A stretch of 25,188 nt of DNA from a virus. The notes under the pieces were generated by a model, which saw only the letters and a list, made by a program, of their open reading frames with translations, did not search any database and had not been told where the DNA came from. This document shows positions 16,776 to 24,846 of this stretch, piece by piece. The position numbers and the translations under genes are program-made. The DNA lies in IMG/VR virus record IMGVR_UViG_3300020162_001676, positions 1 through 25,188 of that record, one strand, 5' to 3'. Positions within the stretch are counted from its first letter, which is position 1. Each line of letters starts with the position of its first letter.

Positions 16776-18482
16776 TTAGTATGTGCCACCATCAATGACA
16801 TTTGACCATTCAGGTGTGCCCGCGTTTGATTTTAAAATGTATGTGTCGGTGCCGGCGGCTGTTGCCTGGATGGCACTTGTGCCATTGCCATACAATATAC
16901 CGTTTGAAGTGAATGTTGCTGCACCTGTACCACCATCTACCACGCCAATAGCCGATGCCAAACTTGACACGGTACCGCCTGTGAAGTTGGCATAAATTGT
17001 ACCAACAGCATAACCAGTCCCGGCGGTGTTAACTGTTGTGCTAGGTTCTGATTCCAATCCCTTGAAAAACTTAAAGATGCTGCTGTCTGACGCATCGCGG
17101 AAGAAACCTGCATACTTAGTGGTTGATGCTTCCACATATTCAGCATACACACCTGTGTCTACTGAGTTTGCTGAATTATCTGTAGCTAACTTCAAGAGTA
17201 CGTCATCAATTGTTACTGTTGTTGAGTTCACAATTGTTGATGATCCATTAATCGTCAAGTTACCCGCAACTGTAACGTTGGCGCCATCAAGCGTCAATGC
17301 TGTTGTGCCTGATGATGACTTGATATCATTACCTCCTACTTTCAAGTCTCCCGCAACTGTAACATCAGCGCCGTCAAGTGTCAACGCTGTTGCTGATGAT
17401 GACTTGATATCATTACCGGTTACCGTCAAGTCACCTGCAATGGCAACGTCGGCAGACCCTGAGAATGTGATGGCAGTTGCGCCACCTGACATCTTGATGT
17501 CATTGCCGCCCACTGTCAAGTCACCTGCAATGGCAACATCCGTGGTCAATGCAACAGTCACGGCGGCGGTTTCTGATCCTGATCCTGTAATTGTAATTTG
17601 ATTGGCGGTGCCTGCCACTGTGGCAACATAGTTGCCTGTTGTGTCTGTGCCTAGTGCCACTGAGTTGGCGGCAATGGTTACTGCGCCTGCTTCAGTTACG
17701 GTGATGTCACCTGAAAATCCCGCATACACATAATCGGCAACATCTTCTGCACTAATACGACGATTTGCCGAGGCGGACGCATCATATACAAGAAATTCAT
17801 CGGCATCTGCCAATGATGTTAGTACTGTTCCGCCTGCAATATTAACCTTAGTTGCTTCAACAGAATTGATAACTACGTTGCCTGTTGTAAGCGTAAAGTT
17901 GGTGCTGTTGAATGACGCCACACCCTTGTTAGTGTCAGTGGCATCTTCTGCTGAAATTGTGACTGTGTTATCTGTAATAGCGGTATCAATGCCTTCGCCG
18001 CCAGTGAATGTTAGTGTTCCACCTGTACTAAATGAATCACTTCCTGTATCACCTGCAATGGTCAATGATGACGATGCGGGCGCGGCGAATGAAAGTGTGC
18101 CTGACCCGTTGGTTTGTAACACATGTCCATCTGAGCCATCAGCAGTGGGAAGTGTTAATGTGTAATCAGCTGCTAACGTATTTGGCGCTTTAACAGTTAT
18201 TTTGTTACTACCATTATTCGTGGCTTCCTTGAATACAACCTGACCACCGGTAGCTGCAACTTCTTGTATCAACATGCTATCAACAGTATTCGTGTACTTC
18301 TTACCACCAACTTTATCAATAACGGCTGTGGTGCCATCTGATCCGCGAGATTCAATATACAAAATCGCGCCGGCGCCCGATCCCGATCTATCTTGGCTAT
18401 ATGCTAATTCGCCTTCTGCTAAATCTGCCGCGACCGGAGCAGCGGCTCCAGTAGAACGTTTAATCTGAATTACTGTTGACAT
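16776..18482 (-). CDS. Repetitive fibre protein with adaptor N terminus and DGGTY end
   Basis: A 568-aa Ala/Thr/Gly/Ser-rich structural protein. The N terminus ([30 protein letters not shown]) is another version of the adaptor pattern. The middle has four tandem units of 28-30 aa ([12 protein letters not shown]...[12 protein letters not shown]), then [16 protein letters not shown] and [20 protein letters not shown], a distant relative of the [11 protein letters not shown] module in the other two fibres. The C terminus ([20 protein letters not shown] followed by GTY) ends in the DGGTY peptide. AAAGGAGAT before the ATG is the strongest binding site in the fibre locus. Host-range or tail-fibre role is inferred; the GC content is visibly higher than in the sugar genes. 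Confidence 0.82.
   Translation of the reverse strand: MSTVIQIKRSTGAAAPVAADLAEGELAYSQDRSGSGAGAILYIESRGSDGTTAVIDKVGGKKYTNTVDSMLIQEVAATGGQVVFKEATNNGSNKITVKAPNTLAADYTLTLPTADGSDGHVLQTNGSGTLSFAAPASSSLTIAGDTGSDSFSTGGTLTFTGGEGIDTAITDNTVTISAEDATDTNKGVASFNSTNFTLTTGNVVINSVEATKVNIAGGTVLTSLADADEFLVYDASASANRRISAEDVADYVYAGFSGDITVTEAGAVTIAANSVALGTDTTGNYVATVAGTANQITITGSGSETAAVTVALTTDVAIAGDLTVGGNDIKMSGGATAITFSGSADVAIAGDLTVTGNDIKSSSATALTLDGADVTVAGDLKVGGNDIKSSSGTTALTLDGANVTVAGNLTINGSSTIVNSTTVTIDDVLLKLATDNSANSVDTGVYAEYVEASTTKYAGFFRDASDSSIFKFFKGLESEPSTTVNTAGTGYAVGTIYANFTGGTVSSLASAIGVVDGGTGAATFTSNGILYGNGTSAIQATAAGTDTYILKSNAGTPEWSNVIDGGTY
17255..17545 (-). repeat. Four tandem in-frame repeats in the 568-aa fibre gene
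   Basis: Units begin near 17255, 17342, 17426 and 17516, with spacings of 87, 84 and 90 nt, all multiples of three. Each unit encodes [16 protein letters not shown] plus a linker ending TLDGA or similar. The second and third units (counted along the window) are nearly identical at DNA level. Confidence 0.85.
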
Positions 18483-18504
18483 GGAAAATCTCCTTTAAAT
18501 TTGT

Positions 18505-18720
18505 TTAGTATGTTCCGCCATCTATATTATTTGTGCCTGATGAAACCACCTGCGACACCCATTCCTGAGAGTTTTCATTCCATATCAACGTATACCCATC
18601 TTGCAAATCTGTGGTGTTCACATTTTTCAATTCTTCTAAATCTACTAGCGGGAGTAAAACTTTTTTTACAGTTGTATTGATTGGCGCTGGGCCAGTGTTT
18701 ACACGTACTTTGAGTGCCAT
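18505..18720 (-). CDS. Mini fibre protein ending in DGGTY
   Basis: A 71-aa protein with LVDLEELKNVNTTDLQDGYT and LIWNENSQEWVSQ, a pattern (L.d...l.dG..LiWn...qeWv) I know from phage fibre modules, followed by a tail ending NNIDGGTY. Its start overlaps the stop of the Ig-like gene (TAATG), so it is translationally coupled. The Trp-containing part and the end match the C terminus of the 568-aa fibre just downstream ([12 protein letters not shown]). Probably a connector or small virion protein; function not shown. Confidence 0.72.
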   Translation of the reverse strand: MALKVRVNTGPAPINTTVKKVLLPLVDLEELKNVNTTDLQDGYTLIWNENSQEWVSQVVSSGTNNIDGGTY

Positions 18721-19052
18721 TATCGAGTGACCTCAGGAGTTATTGTTATGATACCTTCAAGAACTCGTGTAACTTCACTTCCATCCACAATTTCAACATC
18801 ATATACATATCTTCCAGACCGAAGTGCTCCTGTTTGTTGTGCAGTTAATGACAGTGTAATTACGCCATCTTCAGGATCCTCTCCCGAACTTGTAGTGAAT
18901 GCCGTGTACGTAGTCGATCCATAACTTTTACGCAATTGTGCATGAATAGTATAGTCAGACAAATCCAATGGATTGTCATTGGCATCAGACAACTCAATAG
19001 AAATTGAAAATGTGCTTCCTTGGTCAATAGTTAAGTTGCGCAAATTCGCCAT
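18720..19052 (-). CDS. Ig-like/BppU N-terminal-like virion protein
   Basis: A 110-aa beta-rich protein. The sequence NLTIDQGSTFSISIELSDAN, NPLDLSDYTIHAQLRKSY and GRYVYDVEIVDGSEVTRVLE with GIITITPEVTR fits the family of small phage proteins with an Ig-like fold related to the N-terminal part of BppU, found in baseplates and fibres. It is coupled to the 71-aa gene by TAATG. It probably serves as baseplate or fibre attachment protein (inference from family and place). Confidence 0.72.
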   Translation of the reverse strand: MANLRNLTIDQGSTFSISIELSDANDNPLDLSDYTIHAQLRKSYGSTTYTAFTTSSGEDPEDGVITLSLTAQQTGALRSGRYVYDVEIVDGSEVTRVLEGIITITPEVTR

Positions 19053-19063
19053 AGTAGTACTCT

Positions 19064-19071
19064 TATTTATA
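19064..19071 (-). promoter_or_regulatory. TATAAATA octamer very close to the Ig-like gene start
   Basis: Exact octamer on the minus strand in the 30-nt gap after the 137-aa gene, but only 12 nt from the ATG. Transcription from it would begin almost at the start codon and past AAGAG, so a functional role is doubtful. Confidence 0.35.
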
Positions 19072-19082
19072 CTTTGTTAAAA

Positions 19083-19496
19083 TTATGCTTCAATTGTCAT
19101 TGAAGAAAAACGAAACACGGTTGATGACGCATTCGTGGGCGTAACTAAAATACGAAGATTTCCGCTATTAATATCAGCATCAAATGAGGCCAACGATGTT
19201 CCTGTCAACACGGTACCATATTCTGTGAGATATACTGTAGTGCCATCATGAATAATCATTAATGAGGTGGCATGAAATTCGCCTGACGTTGAATTTCCTA
19301 CCTGCATAATGTATCGTAACGTTCTTACAGAAGATGCCAAGATGGAATCTAATACTTGATTTGATGACGTACTTGTTGTTGTTAACGTCCCGGAACGACC
19401 TTCAACCTTGAAACTGTTTAAGTTTGAAAGATTGTCATCTAATTCTTGATGTGTAAGTGTCGTTCCTTTGACAGTGCGTAATGTTAAAGTTGCCAT
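19083..19496 (-). CDS. Free-standing fibre tip-like domain
   Basis: A 137-aa protein. The start (TLRTVKGTTLTHQELDDNLS, NLNSFK) is a common short phage fibre beginning. From about residue 33 (GRSGTLTTTSTSSNQVLDSI, EYGTVLTGTSLASFDADINS, GNLRILVTPTNASS) it matches the last 100 residues of the 705-aa fibre, at protein and partly at DNA level. So the domain exists both alone and fused. A late promoter lies about 30 nt upstream and TAGGAT serves as binding site. Likely a virion component, perhaps receptor-contacting or capping; this role is inferred. Confidence 0.78.
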   Translation of the reverse strand: MATLTLRTVKGTTLTHQELDDNLSNLNSFKVEGRSGTLTTTSTSSNQVLDSILASSVRTLRYIMQVGNSTSGEFHATSLMIIHDGTTVYLTEYGTVLTGTSLASFDADINSGNLRILVTPTNASSTVFRFSSMTIEA

Positions 19497-19523
19497 GCAG
19501 AATCCTAGTTAATCGTTCTATAG

Positions 19524-19531
19524 TATTTATA
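19524..19531 (-). promoter_or_regulatory. T4-type late promoter at the head of the fibre locus
   Basis: Exact TATAAATA on the minus strand, 28 nt before the ATG of the 137-aa gene, with space for a leader and the TAGGAT binding site. The TAA stop of the zinc-ribbon gene is embedded in the octamer (GTA TAA ATA). It probably starts the late transcript of the fibre genes. Confidence 0.65.
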
Positions 19532-20189
19532 CATGTGGCTGCCATTTATTTAACGGACATGACGCAGATGCTAGTTGACTTTTTGTTTTCATGAAACATC
19601 CACATTCGTGGCAACGGGATGTATCCTTGTCAAACCGATCACATCCTTCACATGTTAAAAGCCGCTGAAATCCCACTTCAGTTGGTACAAGTACGGGCAA
19701 CCCACGAGCGGCTCGTTTGCCGGTTTTCCACACTTCTTTTGCTAAATTTCTTGCCTGTTGAAATGCCGAAGGAAACGTGTGTAACGATGTTTTTTCAGTT
19801 TCAAGAATTGAATCCACTTCTTTAATCTGTAATCGTTCGCTATCAGAAAAACGGGCTTCTTCATAGCTAGTTCCATTCATCACTTTAGTAATGATTTCTA
19901 TGTCATTCTCAACAACATCTAACACTATACCCTGTCTCCAAAAAGCAGGAGTAGTGTTTTGAGGTGTAAAATAATAGATGCTCGGTGTTAATAATTGTGG
20001 AAATTCCAACTCGTTGTCTGATACACACAATGTATAGAAAGAAATTGGTAAATTAATTATCTTTTCTTCTAATGAAATTTGTGCAGTAGTTTTTTCCGTT
20101 TTACATCCTTGTGCAACAAGTAAAATCATAACTGGGCGTGTTGCTTCACTCACTATGTTTTTTACAGCGTCTTTCATTTCTGTTATCAT
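19527..20189 (-). CDS. Protein with C-terminal six-cysteine zinc ribbon
   Basis: A 220-aa protein. The C-terminal 45 residues carry C180, C183, C193, C196, C198 and C211 (LTCEGCDRFD, RCHECGCFMKTK, ASCPLNKW), a short zinc-ribbon form I have seen repeatedly at the ends of T4-like phage proteins. The N-terminal half (RPVMILLVAQGCKTEKTT, LLTPSIYYF) has a beta-alpha-beta look with a TPS turn that could be a degenerate thioredoxin-like fold without a CxxC pair; this is weak. The middle (EVDSILETEKTSLHTFPSAF) is helical. It lies between the epimerase gene and the fibre locus. Function unknown; a nucleic-acid or protein-binding role is possible. Confidence 0.75.
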   Translation of the reverse strand: MITEMKDAVKNIVSEATRPVMILLVAQGCKTEKTTAQISLEEKIINLPISFYTLCVSDNELEFPQLLTPSIYYFTPQNTTPAFWRQGIVLDVVENDIEIITKVMNGTSYEEARFSDSERLQIKEVDSILETEKTSLHTFPSAFQQARNLAKEVWKTGKRAARGLPVLVPTEVGFQRLLTCEGCDRFDKDTSRCHECGCFMKTKSQLASASCPLNKWQPHV

Positions 20190-20235
20190 AATTAAATACC
20201 CTTGTTGTTAAGATTTTTTAAATTTATCTTGTATA

Positions 20236-21114
20236 TTAATATCCTAGTATCGGACGATACCATTCAATAACTTCATCTATACCCTTCTCGAATGTTATTG
20301 TAGGTTTCCAATCTAGTAAGCGGGCAGAAGAATCATTACTCATATATCCCGCATCAGCCGTTTCTTCGCCAACACGTGCATTTTTATACACAATTGTACC
20401 TTTTCCAATACGTTTTACTATTTGTTCCGCTACCTCTCCCACTGTCATAATTTCACCTGATCCTACGAAAACCCCATCTACTTGGTTAATTTTGTCCATA
20501 CGCTCTACCGCATTTGCAAATGCTTTAGCAACATCTCGCACATGAACGAGGTCTGCATTTTTATTTCCCCACACTTCTAGATTTACATCTTTCAGCGCAT
20601 TTTCAATAAACTTAGGAACAATTTTAATAATTTTTGTACTTTGGCGCGGGCCATATACATTGAAAATACGTAAGGCGGCTGCCTGTAATTTATACTTATT
20701 GCCATATGCAAAAGCTAATTCTGCCCCTGTTCTTTTTGTAATAGTATATGGAGCTAACCAACGTGAACCAACGTCCACTGTTAAAATATCAGAACGTACT
20801 GATGCACATGCCTCATATACATTTACCGCGCCATGAATATTTGAATCCACACACTCATGGATATGATTCCATGTTTCGGATGTTCCCAAAATTCCTGCTA
20901 AGTGTATGGTTAGGTCGGGACGTATTTCTTCGAATACTTTTTGAACCCGGACATAATTAGTAATGTCTAATGGAACATATCTAACCTTATCAGAGATTTT
21001 CCATTCCATGTTTCTATCAACAGAAATTACATCGTGTCCTCTGTTAATTAATTCTTCAACAACATGACTACCTATAAATCCAGCGCCGCCGGTAACTAAA
21101 ATTCGTTTCTTCAT
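20236..21114 (-). CDS. NAD-dependent sugar epimerase/dehydratase
   Basis: A 292-aa extended short-chain dehydrogenase. Rossmann motif GGAGFIGS (residues 9-16) with Asp33 in SVDRN binding the NAD ribose, LAGILG (72-77) as the second cofactor loop, and the catalytic YTITK (Tyr123, Lys127). FNVYGPRQ and the late VHVRDVAKAFANA match nucleotide-sugar 4-epimerases and 4,6-dehydratases (UDP-glucose or UDP-GlcNAc types). It is slightly short (about 310-340 is usual). It would make an activated sugar for the adjacent transferases. AAAGGATT precedes the ATG. Exact substrate cannot be told. Confidence 0.9.
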   Translation of the reverse strand: MKKRILVTGGAGFIGSHVVEELINRGHDVISVDRNMEWKISDKVRYVPLDITNYVRVQKVFEEIRPDLTIHLAGILGTSETWNHIHECVDSNIHGAVNVYEACASVRSDILTVDVGSRWLAPYTITKRTGAELAFAYGNKYKLQAAALRIFNVYGPRQSTKIIKIVPKFIENALKDVNLEVWGNKNADLVHVRDVAKAFANAVERMDKINQVDGVFVGSGEIMTVGEVAEQIVKRIGKGTIVYKNARVGEETADAGYMSNDSSARLLDWKPTITFEKGIDEVIEWYRPILGY

Positions 21115-21128
21115 ATAATCCTTTTATT

Positions 21129-21842
21129 TTATTGATGTTTTTCTAAGAAAAATTTTACAGCATCTTGCTGATTAACTTCATCTAAATCTTCAATTTTTTT
21201 ATTATACCAATACTTTATATTATGTATAATGGGCTTTTCATATACTATATAATCCTCATATCCCCCTTGACAATATTCATTTTCAAGGGGAGTCCAATGC
21301 ATATTATTACAAATCATAATAAATTGTATCAGTCTGTCGGTATAACTACAATTACGATTATCATCAGCGCATGCTTTTGCCCAATTAATTTCTTGTAGTT
21401 TTAAATAAGAATCAATAAACGAGTTTCTTGAAATAATAGAACCGCCACCTGGAAATCCAGACCCACCTCCCCATCCTATTTCTGGGAAATTTTTAATGAT
21501 TCCGTGAATCCACACATCGTCTTCCATATGCACAAACCACTCAACATCCTTCATTTCTGTAACTAAACTAACATAAATTCTATGCAAAAAATGTAACCCA
21601 CTTGCCAATTCCCTGATGGGTAATGATGGTGAGTAATCTACATTGTGAGGGAGTCGATACATCTTTTTATAAAAAACATTATGTTTTTTACATATTTCTT
21701 CATATTCTGAAGAAATATCTTCCCATACAGTTACAGGAGATTCAGGATAATATTTTTTTATTTGACGTAGATTCATTTCAACTGCACAAGGATTTTTTGC
21801 TGATTGATAAAAGAATCCTAATTTTTTTGAATCAAACTCCAT
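21129..21842 (-). CDS. Putative GT-A-like glycosyltransferase
   Basis: A 237-aa protein with a GT-A layout: KLGFFYQSAKNPCAVEMNLR, IKKYYPESPVTVWED at the front, an acidic metal-site candidate in WFVHMEDDVWIHG (107-109), a Gly-rich turn (GWGGGSGFPGGG) and a late EYCQGGYEDYIV. I do not recognise the exact family. The gene is very AT-rich (one 60-nt stretch from 21181 is 20% GC). It overlaps the upstream gene by TAATG and lies 14 nt before the epimerase gene, so it is part of the sugar cassette. Confidence 0.65.
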   Translation of the reverse strand: MEFDSKKLGFFYQSAKNPCAVEMNLRQIKKYYPESPVTVWEDISSEYEEICKKHNVFYKKMYRLPHNVDYSPSLPIRELASGLHFLHRIYVSLVTEMKDVEWFVHMEDDVWIHGIIKNFPEIGWGGGSGFPGGGSIISRNSFIDSYLKLQEINWAKACADDNRNCSYTDRLIQFIMICNNMHWTPLENEYCQGGYEDYIVYEKPIIHNIKYWYNKKIEDLDEVNQQDAVKFFLEKHQ

Positions 21843-22645
21843 TATAAAAATGACCTTTTAAATTTATAGGGACGTTGGTCTAATAATGCATTAGGACTAT
21901 AGTTAGAAATTTCATCTATATCAATAGATTCTCCACACATATATCTAGTAGAAAATGCATATGGATTATATTCTTTCTTGTATTCAAGATTGTAAAAATC
22001 AATGAACGGGTGTGCTGTATTTAACGCATTAATGAAACAGGGGGATACTGGATAGAAATAAATTTTTCTATCATAGTGTGGAGTGATATGGCATCCTCCA
22101 AACGGTACATGTGAGGTGTGGTAGAATATTTTTCCGTAATATTTGCAAGGAAGTGTGTTAGGAAGTTGCTCAAATGCCTCTCCTTCTTTTTCAATAGAAT
22201 ATAAATGTCCTTCTCGTTTCCAAATGTGTGCCTGAGAAAAAAATTCAGAAGGATGTACAACAATACTATTTTTTTGGCGATTTAATCCTTTAAACAAATC
22301 TAGAACGTCATATTCACTTATTTGTGAAAGATGTGATAAATCAAAATCTACCGTAAAAATAGCGGTATCTGGAAGAACTAAATTGTATTCATCTAATACA
22401 AAATAATCTTCTATACTGGGGGGAGTACTATCATATTCTACTTTTACAAAATTTAAATGATTGTAATCCTGTAAAAATTTTCTATAGGCAGTTACATGAT
22501 ATTGTGTGTCTTTATGAGATTCATCATATAAAATGGTAAATTTAACTTCAACAGTGCCCTGTAAATGTTTTTGCCAACTATCAACTAACGCCTTGGTTTG
22601 ACATTCTCTATTTTTTCCTAGAATAAAAATATTAAGAGGTTTCAT
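21842..22645 (-). CDS. Putative glycosyltransferase-like protein
   Basis: A 267-aa protein. The start KPLNIFILGKNRECQTKALV with a following DSW resembles a GT-A first strand and helix. AIFTVDFDLSHL (DFD, residues 100-102) is a plausible DxD site. The C-terminal part (HTSHVPFGGCHITPHYDRKI, then HPFIDFYNLEYKKEYNPYAF) is unique to me. It is joined to its upstream neighbour by ATGA and downstream by TAATG. Enzyme class is inferred from motif and company; donor and acceptor are unknown. Confidence 0.6.
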   Translation of the reverse strand: MKPLNIFILGKNRECQTKALVDSWQKHLQGTVEVKFTILYDESHKDTQYHVTAYRKFLQDYNHLNFVKVEYDSTPPSIEDYFVLDEYNLVLPDTAIFTVDFDLSHLSQISEYDVLDLFKGLNRQKNSIVVHPSEFFSQAHIWKREGHLYSIEKEGEAFEQLPNTLPCKYYGKIFYHTSHVPFGGCHITPHYDRKIYFYPVSPCFINALNTAHPFIDFYNLEYKKEYNPYAFSTRYMCGESIDIDEISNYSPNALLDQRPYKFKRSFL

Positions 22646-23568
22646 AATTGAAATTGTGATAGGTCGGGTCGTCCAGTTCGTGCTCGTTCTGATACAGTTT
22701 TATTTTTAAAGTCTACTCCTGAATATTTTTCATATTGTTCAACTGTACGAACATTTCCTAATCCATACATGCCTAAAGATATATGATTTTCCATATTTAA
22801 TAAAGTTTCTAGTCTGCGTAAACTTACATCAGTTAATTTTCTAGCATTATCACCATGGTCTTCACTGTATTCTTTTCTGTACCCACGGTCATGTTTATGA
22901 AATGCCATATTTTTTGCTGTCACATAATGATTGTATCCATGTGAAAATGATCGTACGGCTAGGGAAATTTCTTCACCTAGAAAAAACATATCTGGATCAT
23001 ACGGAACATCATAAATCCATTGCTTAGGTCCAAAAAGATTACAGGCGGTTAAGAAACTGTTTAACACAGGTTTCTCTGTGACATCACGCACATCAAACAT
23101 TTGAAGTAAGACGCTTACCCAAAAATTTGTGGCTCGGGATGCCGCCATCTTAGTAGGACTATTATCCCAGTTATAACACTCATTGGGCGGTCCCCATTGA
23201 GGAACTGCACACGACATGATGGCTTTAGGATCTTCAGTTTGATGAAATTGTTCAATTAAACTTACATCCCAATCTTGAATGAAGTCCATATGTGAATCTA
23301 TCAGCCAAAAGAAATCTTCATCTTTATGAAGATGGAAAGCCAAACTCCGCGCCCAACTACATCCTTTACTTTGAAAGGCGGGCACCTTTATGACACGATG
23401 TTCCACCCCATAATAATCTAATTCTTCGTGTTCTTCTGAACCATACTGCCAACAAATACCTAATACAATATTTTCAGGATGTTTTGCCTTGGTCACTAAA
23501 TTTTTGATGGTATACTGTAGTAGTGGATCACGATAACTTGCAATATTTACAAAAATTTTATTGTTCAT
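22642..23568 (-). CDS. GT60-like (Pfam GlcNAc) glycosyltransferase, short paralog
   Basis: A 308-aa protein with the signature of the GlcNAc (PF11397/GT60) family: IFVNIASYRDPLLQYTI at the start, PENIVLGICWQ, KGCSWARSLA, the DxH metal motif in WLIDSHMDFIQDWD (91-101), and FFLGEEISLAVRSFSHGYN followed by AFHKHDR. Known eukaryotic members transfer GlcNAc to hydroxyproline of Skp1 or to Thr of mucins. It is about 40% similar by eye to the next gene upstream and overlaps it by ATGA, so the pair is a tandem duplication. It lacks the C-terminal extension of its paralog. Likely cytoplasmic, as no signal or membrane segment is present. Confidence 0.85.
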   Translation of the reverse strand: MNNKIFVNIASYRDPLLQYTIKNLVTKAKHPENIVLGICWQYGSEEHEELDYYGVEHRVIKVPAFQSKGCSWARSLAFHLHKDEDFFWLIDSHMDFIQDWDVSLIEQFHQTEDPKAIMSCAVPQWGPPNECYNWDNSPTKMAASRATNFWVSVLLQMFDVRDVTEKPVLNSFLTACNLFGPKQWIYDVPYDPDMFFLGEEISLAVRSFSHGYNHYVTAKNMAFHKHDRGYRKEYSEDHGDNARKLTDVSLRRLETLLNMENHISLGMYGLGNVRTVEQYEKYSGVDFKNKTVSERARTGRPDLSQFQL

Positions 23569-24827
23569 ATATTTCTTTCCATACGGTCATGCCAACCTTT
23601 AGATTTAGAATGAGGCCAGAATATCCATTTTTTTGGTTGAGTTTCTGTATGAAACTCTCTCCAAATTTTAATATATTCTTCTGTGGATTTTTGATTGAGA
23701 TACTTCTGTATTTCTTCTGCGTTCACATCTCTGCGATATACTTCTTTTCCATGTTCATCTTCAAATGCAATAACCCAGGTTGTGTAATCATCGTCGGGAA
23801 CAGTAGAATATGAAATATCAATACAGTGTTTAAAAATTCGTAACCAAGATTTCTCATACTCATCTTCTGATAATATAGGATTGGGCGGATATAATGTGTC
23901 CTTGGTATATTGCTGTATGGAACGTTTCTTAAAATTTATTCCAGCATATTTTTCATAATCTTCTAATGTTCGAACAGGTCCAAATCCATACCGCCCAAAA
24001 TCAATATTTTGTATTTCTCCATCCATTTCAAATAATTTTCTGTTTCGGGCATGACATAATGCATTTTTTTCACCCCATTTCTTGTCATCATCCCATTGTT
24101 TGCTTCTACCTTTTCTTGTATACTCGTGCCAGGCAATCACCTTGTGAGGATGAAATAAATCATATCCCCATGTATATGCTCTGGCAGCAATGGAAATTTC
24201 TTCACCGTGAAAATAATAATTAGGATCATGTTGAACTTCTTGAGCAAAACTTCCTAACGTAAAACAGAAATGTGCGGAATAAAATCTTGAGGCAACAGGC
24301 TCAGTCAATTCTTTCCAATTGGGAATATCTGTAGGTAAAAAGAAAACGGCGCCTTCAGGAATGAATCTATCAAAAACCATTCGCCAAGGAGCTTCTGCTC
24401 TTTTTTCAGGATCATTTTCAGGATCAAAGGAAGAAATGTATGATGTTAGTACAGGTTTAGGATATCCTTTATCTTGTAATTGTGTAATCATACTAATACA
24501 TTCAGTGTCCCAATTTTTAATGAATCTATGATGAGAATCTAACTGTAATGTATATTCTTCGTTCTGATATACTTTTTGTATTAAGTTTCTAGCCCAACAT
24601 GCACCTTGAGATTCTTCATACGGAATATCAATGATTCTAAATCTAGGATCTCCTCGAAATTCATCTAATGTATCCCATGTGTCATTGTTGTTATGTTGCC
24701 AAGCTATTCCAAATACTAAATTTTCAGGAAACGCAGCTTGTGCCAAACAGTCTTTAATTGTTGGCACAAGCTGTGGATCACGATAACTTGCAACCTGAAT
24801 AAAAATTTTATTGTTCATACTATTCAT
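23565..24827 (-). CDS. GT60-like (Pfam GlcNAc) glycosyltransferase, long paralog
   Basis: A 420-aa protein. Motifs: IFIQVASYRDPQLVPTI, PENLVFGIAWQ, ESQGACWARNLI, DxH in LQLDSHHRFIKNWD (97-107), FHGEEISIAARAYTWGYD (207-223) and VIAWHEYTR (230-238). Residues about 277-303 (FGRYGFGPVRTLEDYEKYAG) are shared with the shorter paralog. Residues about 315-420 are an extra C-terminal domain (ISYSTVPDDDYTTWVIAFED, HSKSKGWHDRMERNI) not seen in it. Two starts are possible; the second Met gives MNNKIF, identical to the paralog's start, and neither has a strong binding site. It is directly downstream of the Thr/Pro-rich structural protein, which may be its substrate (inference). Confidence 0.87.
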   Translation of the reverse strand: MNSMNNKIFIQVASYRDPQLVPTIKDCLAQAAFPENLVFGIAWQHNNNDTWDTLDEFRGDPRFRIIDIPYEESQGACWARNLIQKVYQNEEYTLQLDSHHRFIKNWDTECISMITQLQDKGYPKPVLTSYISSFDPENDPEKRAEAPWRMVFDRFIPEGAVFFLPTDIPNWKELTEPVASRFYSAHFCFTLGSFAQEVQHDPNYYFHGEEISIAARAYTWGYDLFHPHKVIAWHEYTRKGRSKQWDDDKKWGEKNALCHARNRKLFEMDGEIQNIDFGRYGFGPVRTLEDYEKYAGINFKKRSIQQYTKDTLYPPNPILSEDEYEKSWLRIFKHCIDISYSTVPDDDYTTWVIAFEDEHGKEVYRRDVNAEEIQKYLNQKSTEEYIKIWREFHTETQPKKWIFWPHSKSKGWHDRMERNI

Positions 24828-24846
24828 AATCTAGGGGTAAAATTGC

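Noticed and set aside
17255-17545. CRISPR-like array
   Set aside because: The units are protein-coding, differ in length by whole codons, have no conserved short direct repeat with unique spacers, and no cas genes are nearby.
22021-22263. 80-codon minus-strand frame inside the 267-aa gene
   Set aside because: It is an alternative frame within an intact gene with no binding site or recognisable feature.
9015-24827. DNA base glucosylation system
   Set aside because: The transferases do not look like T4 alpha- or beta-glucosyltransferases, no hydroxymethylase or nucleotide-modifying gene is present, and the location is in the late structural region.
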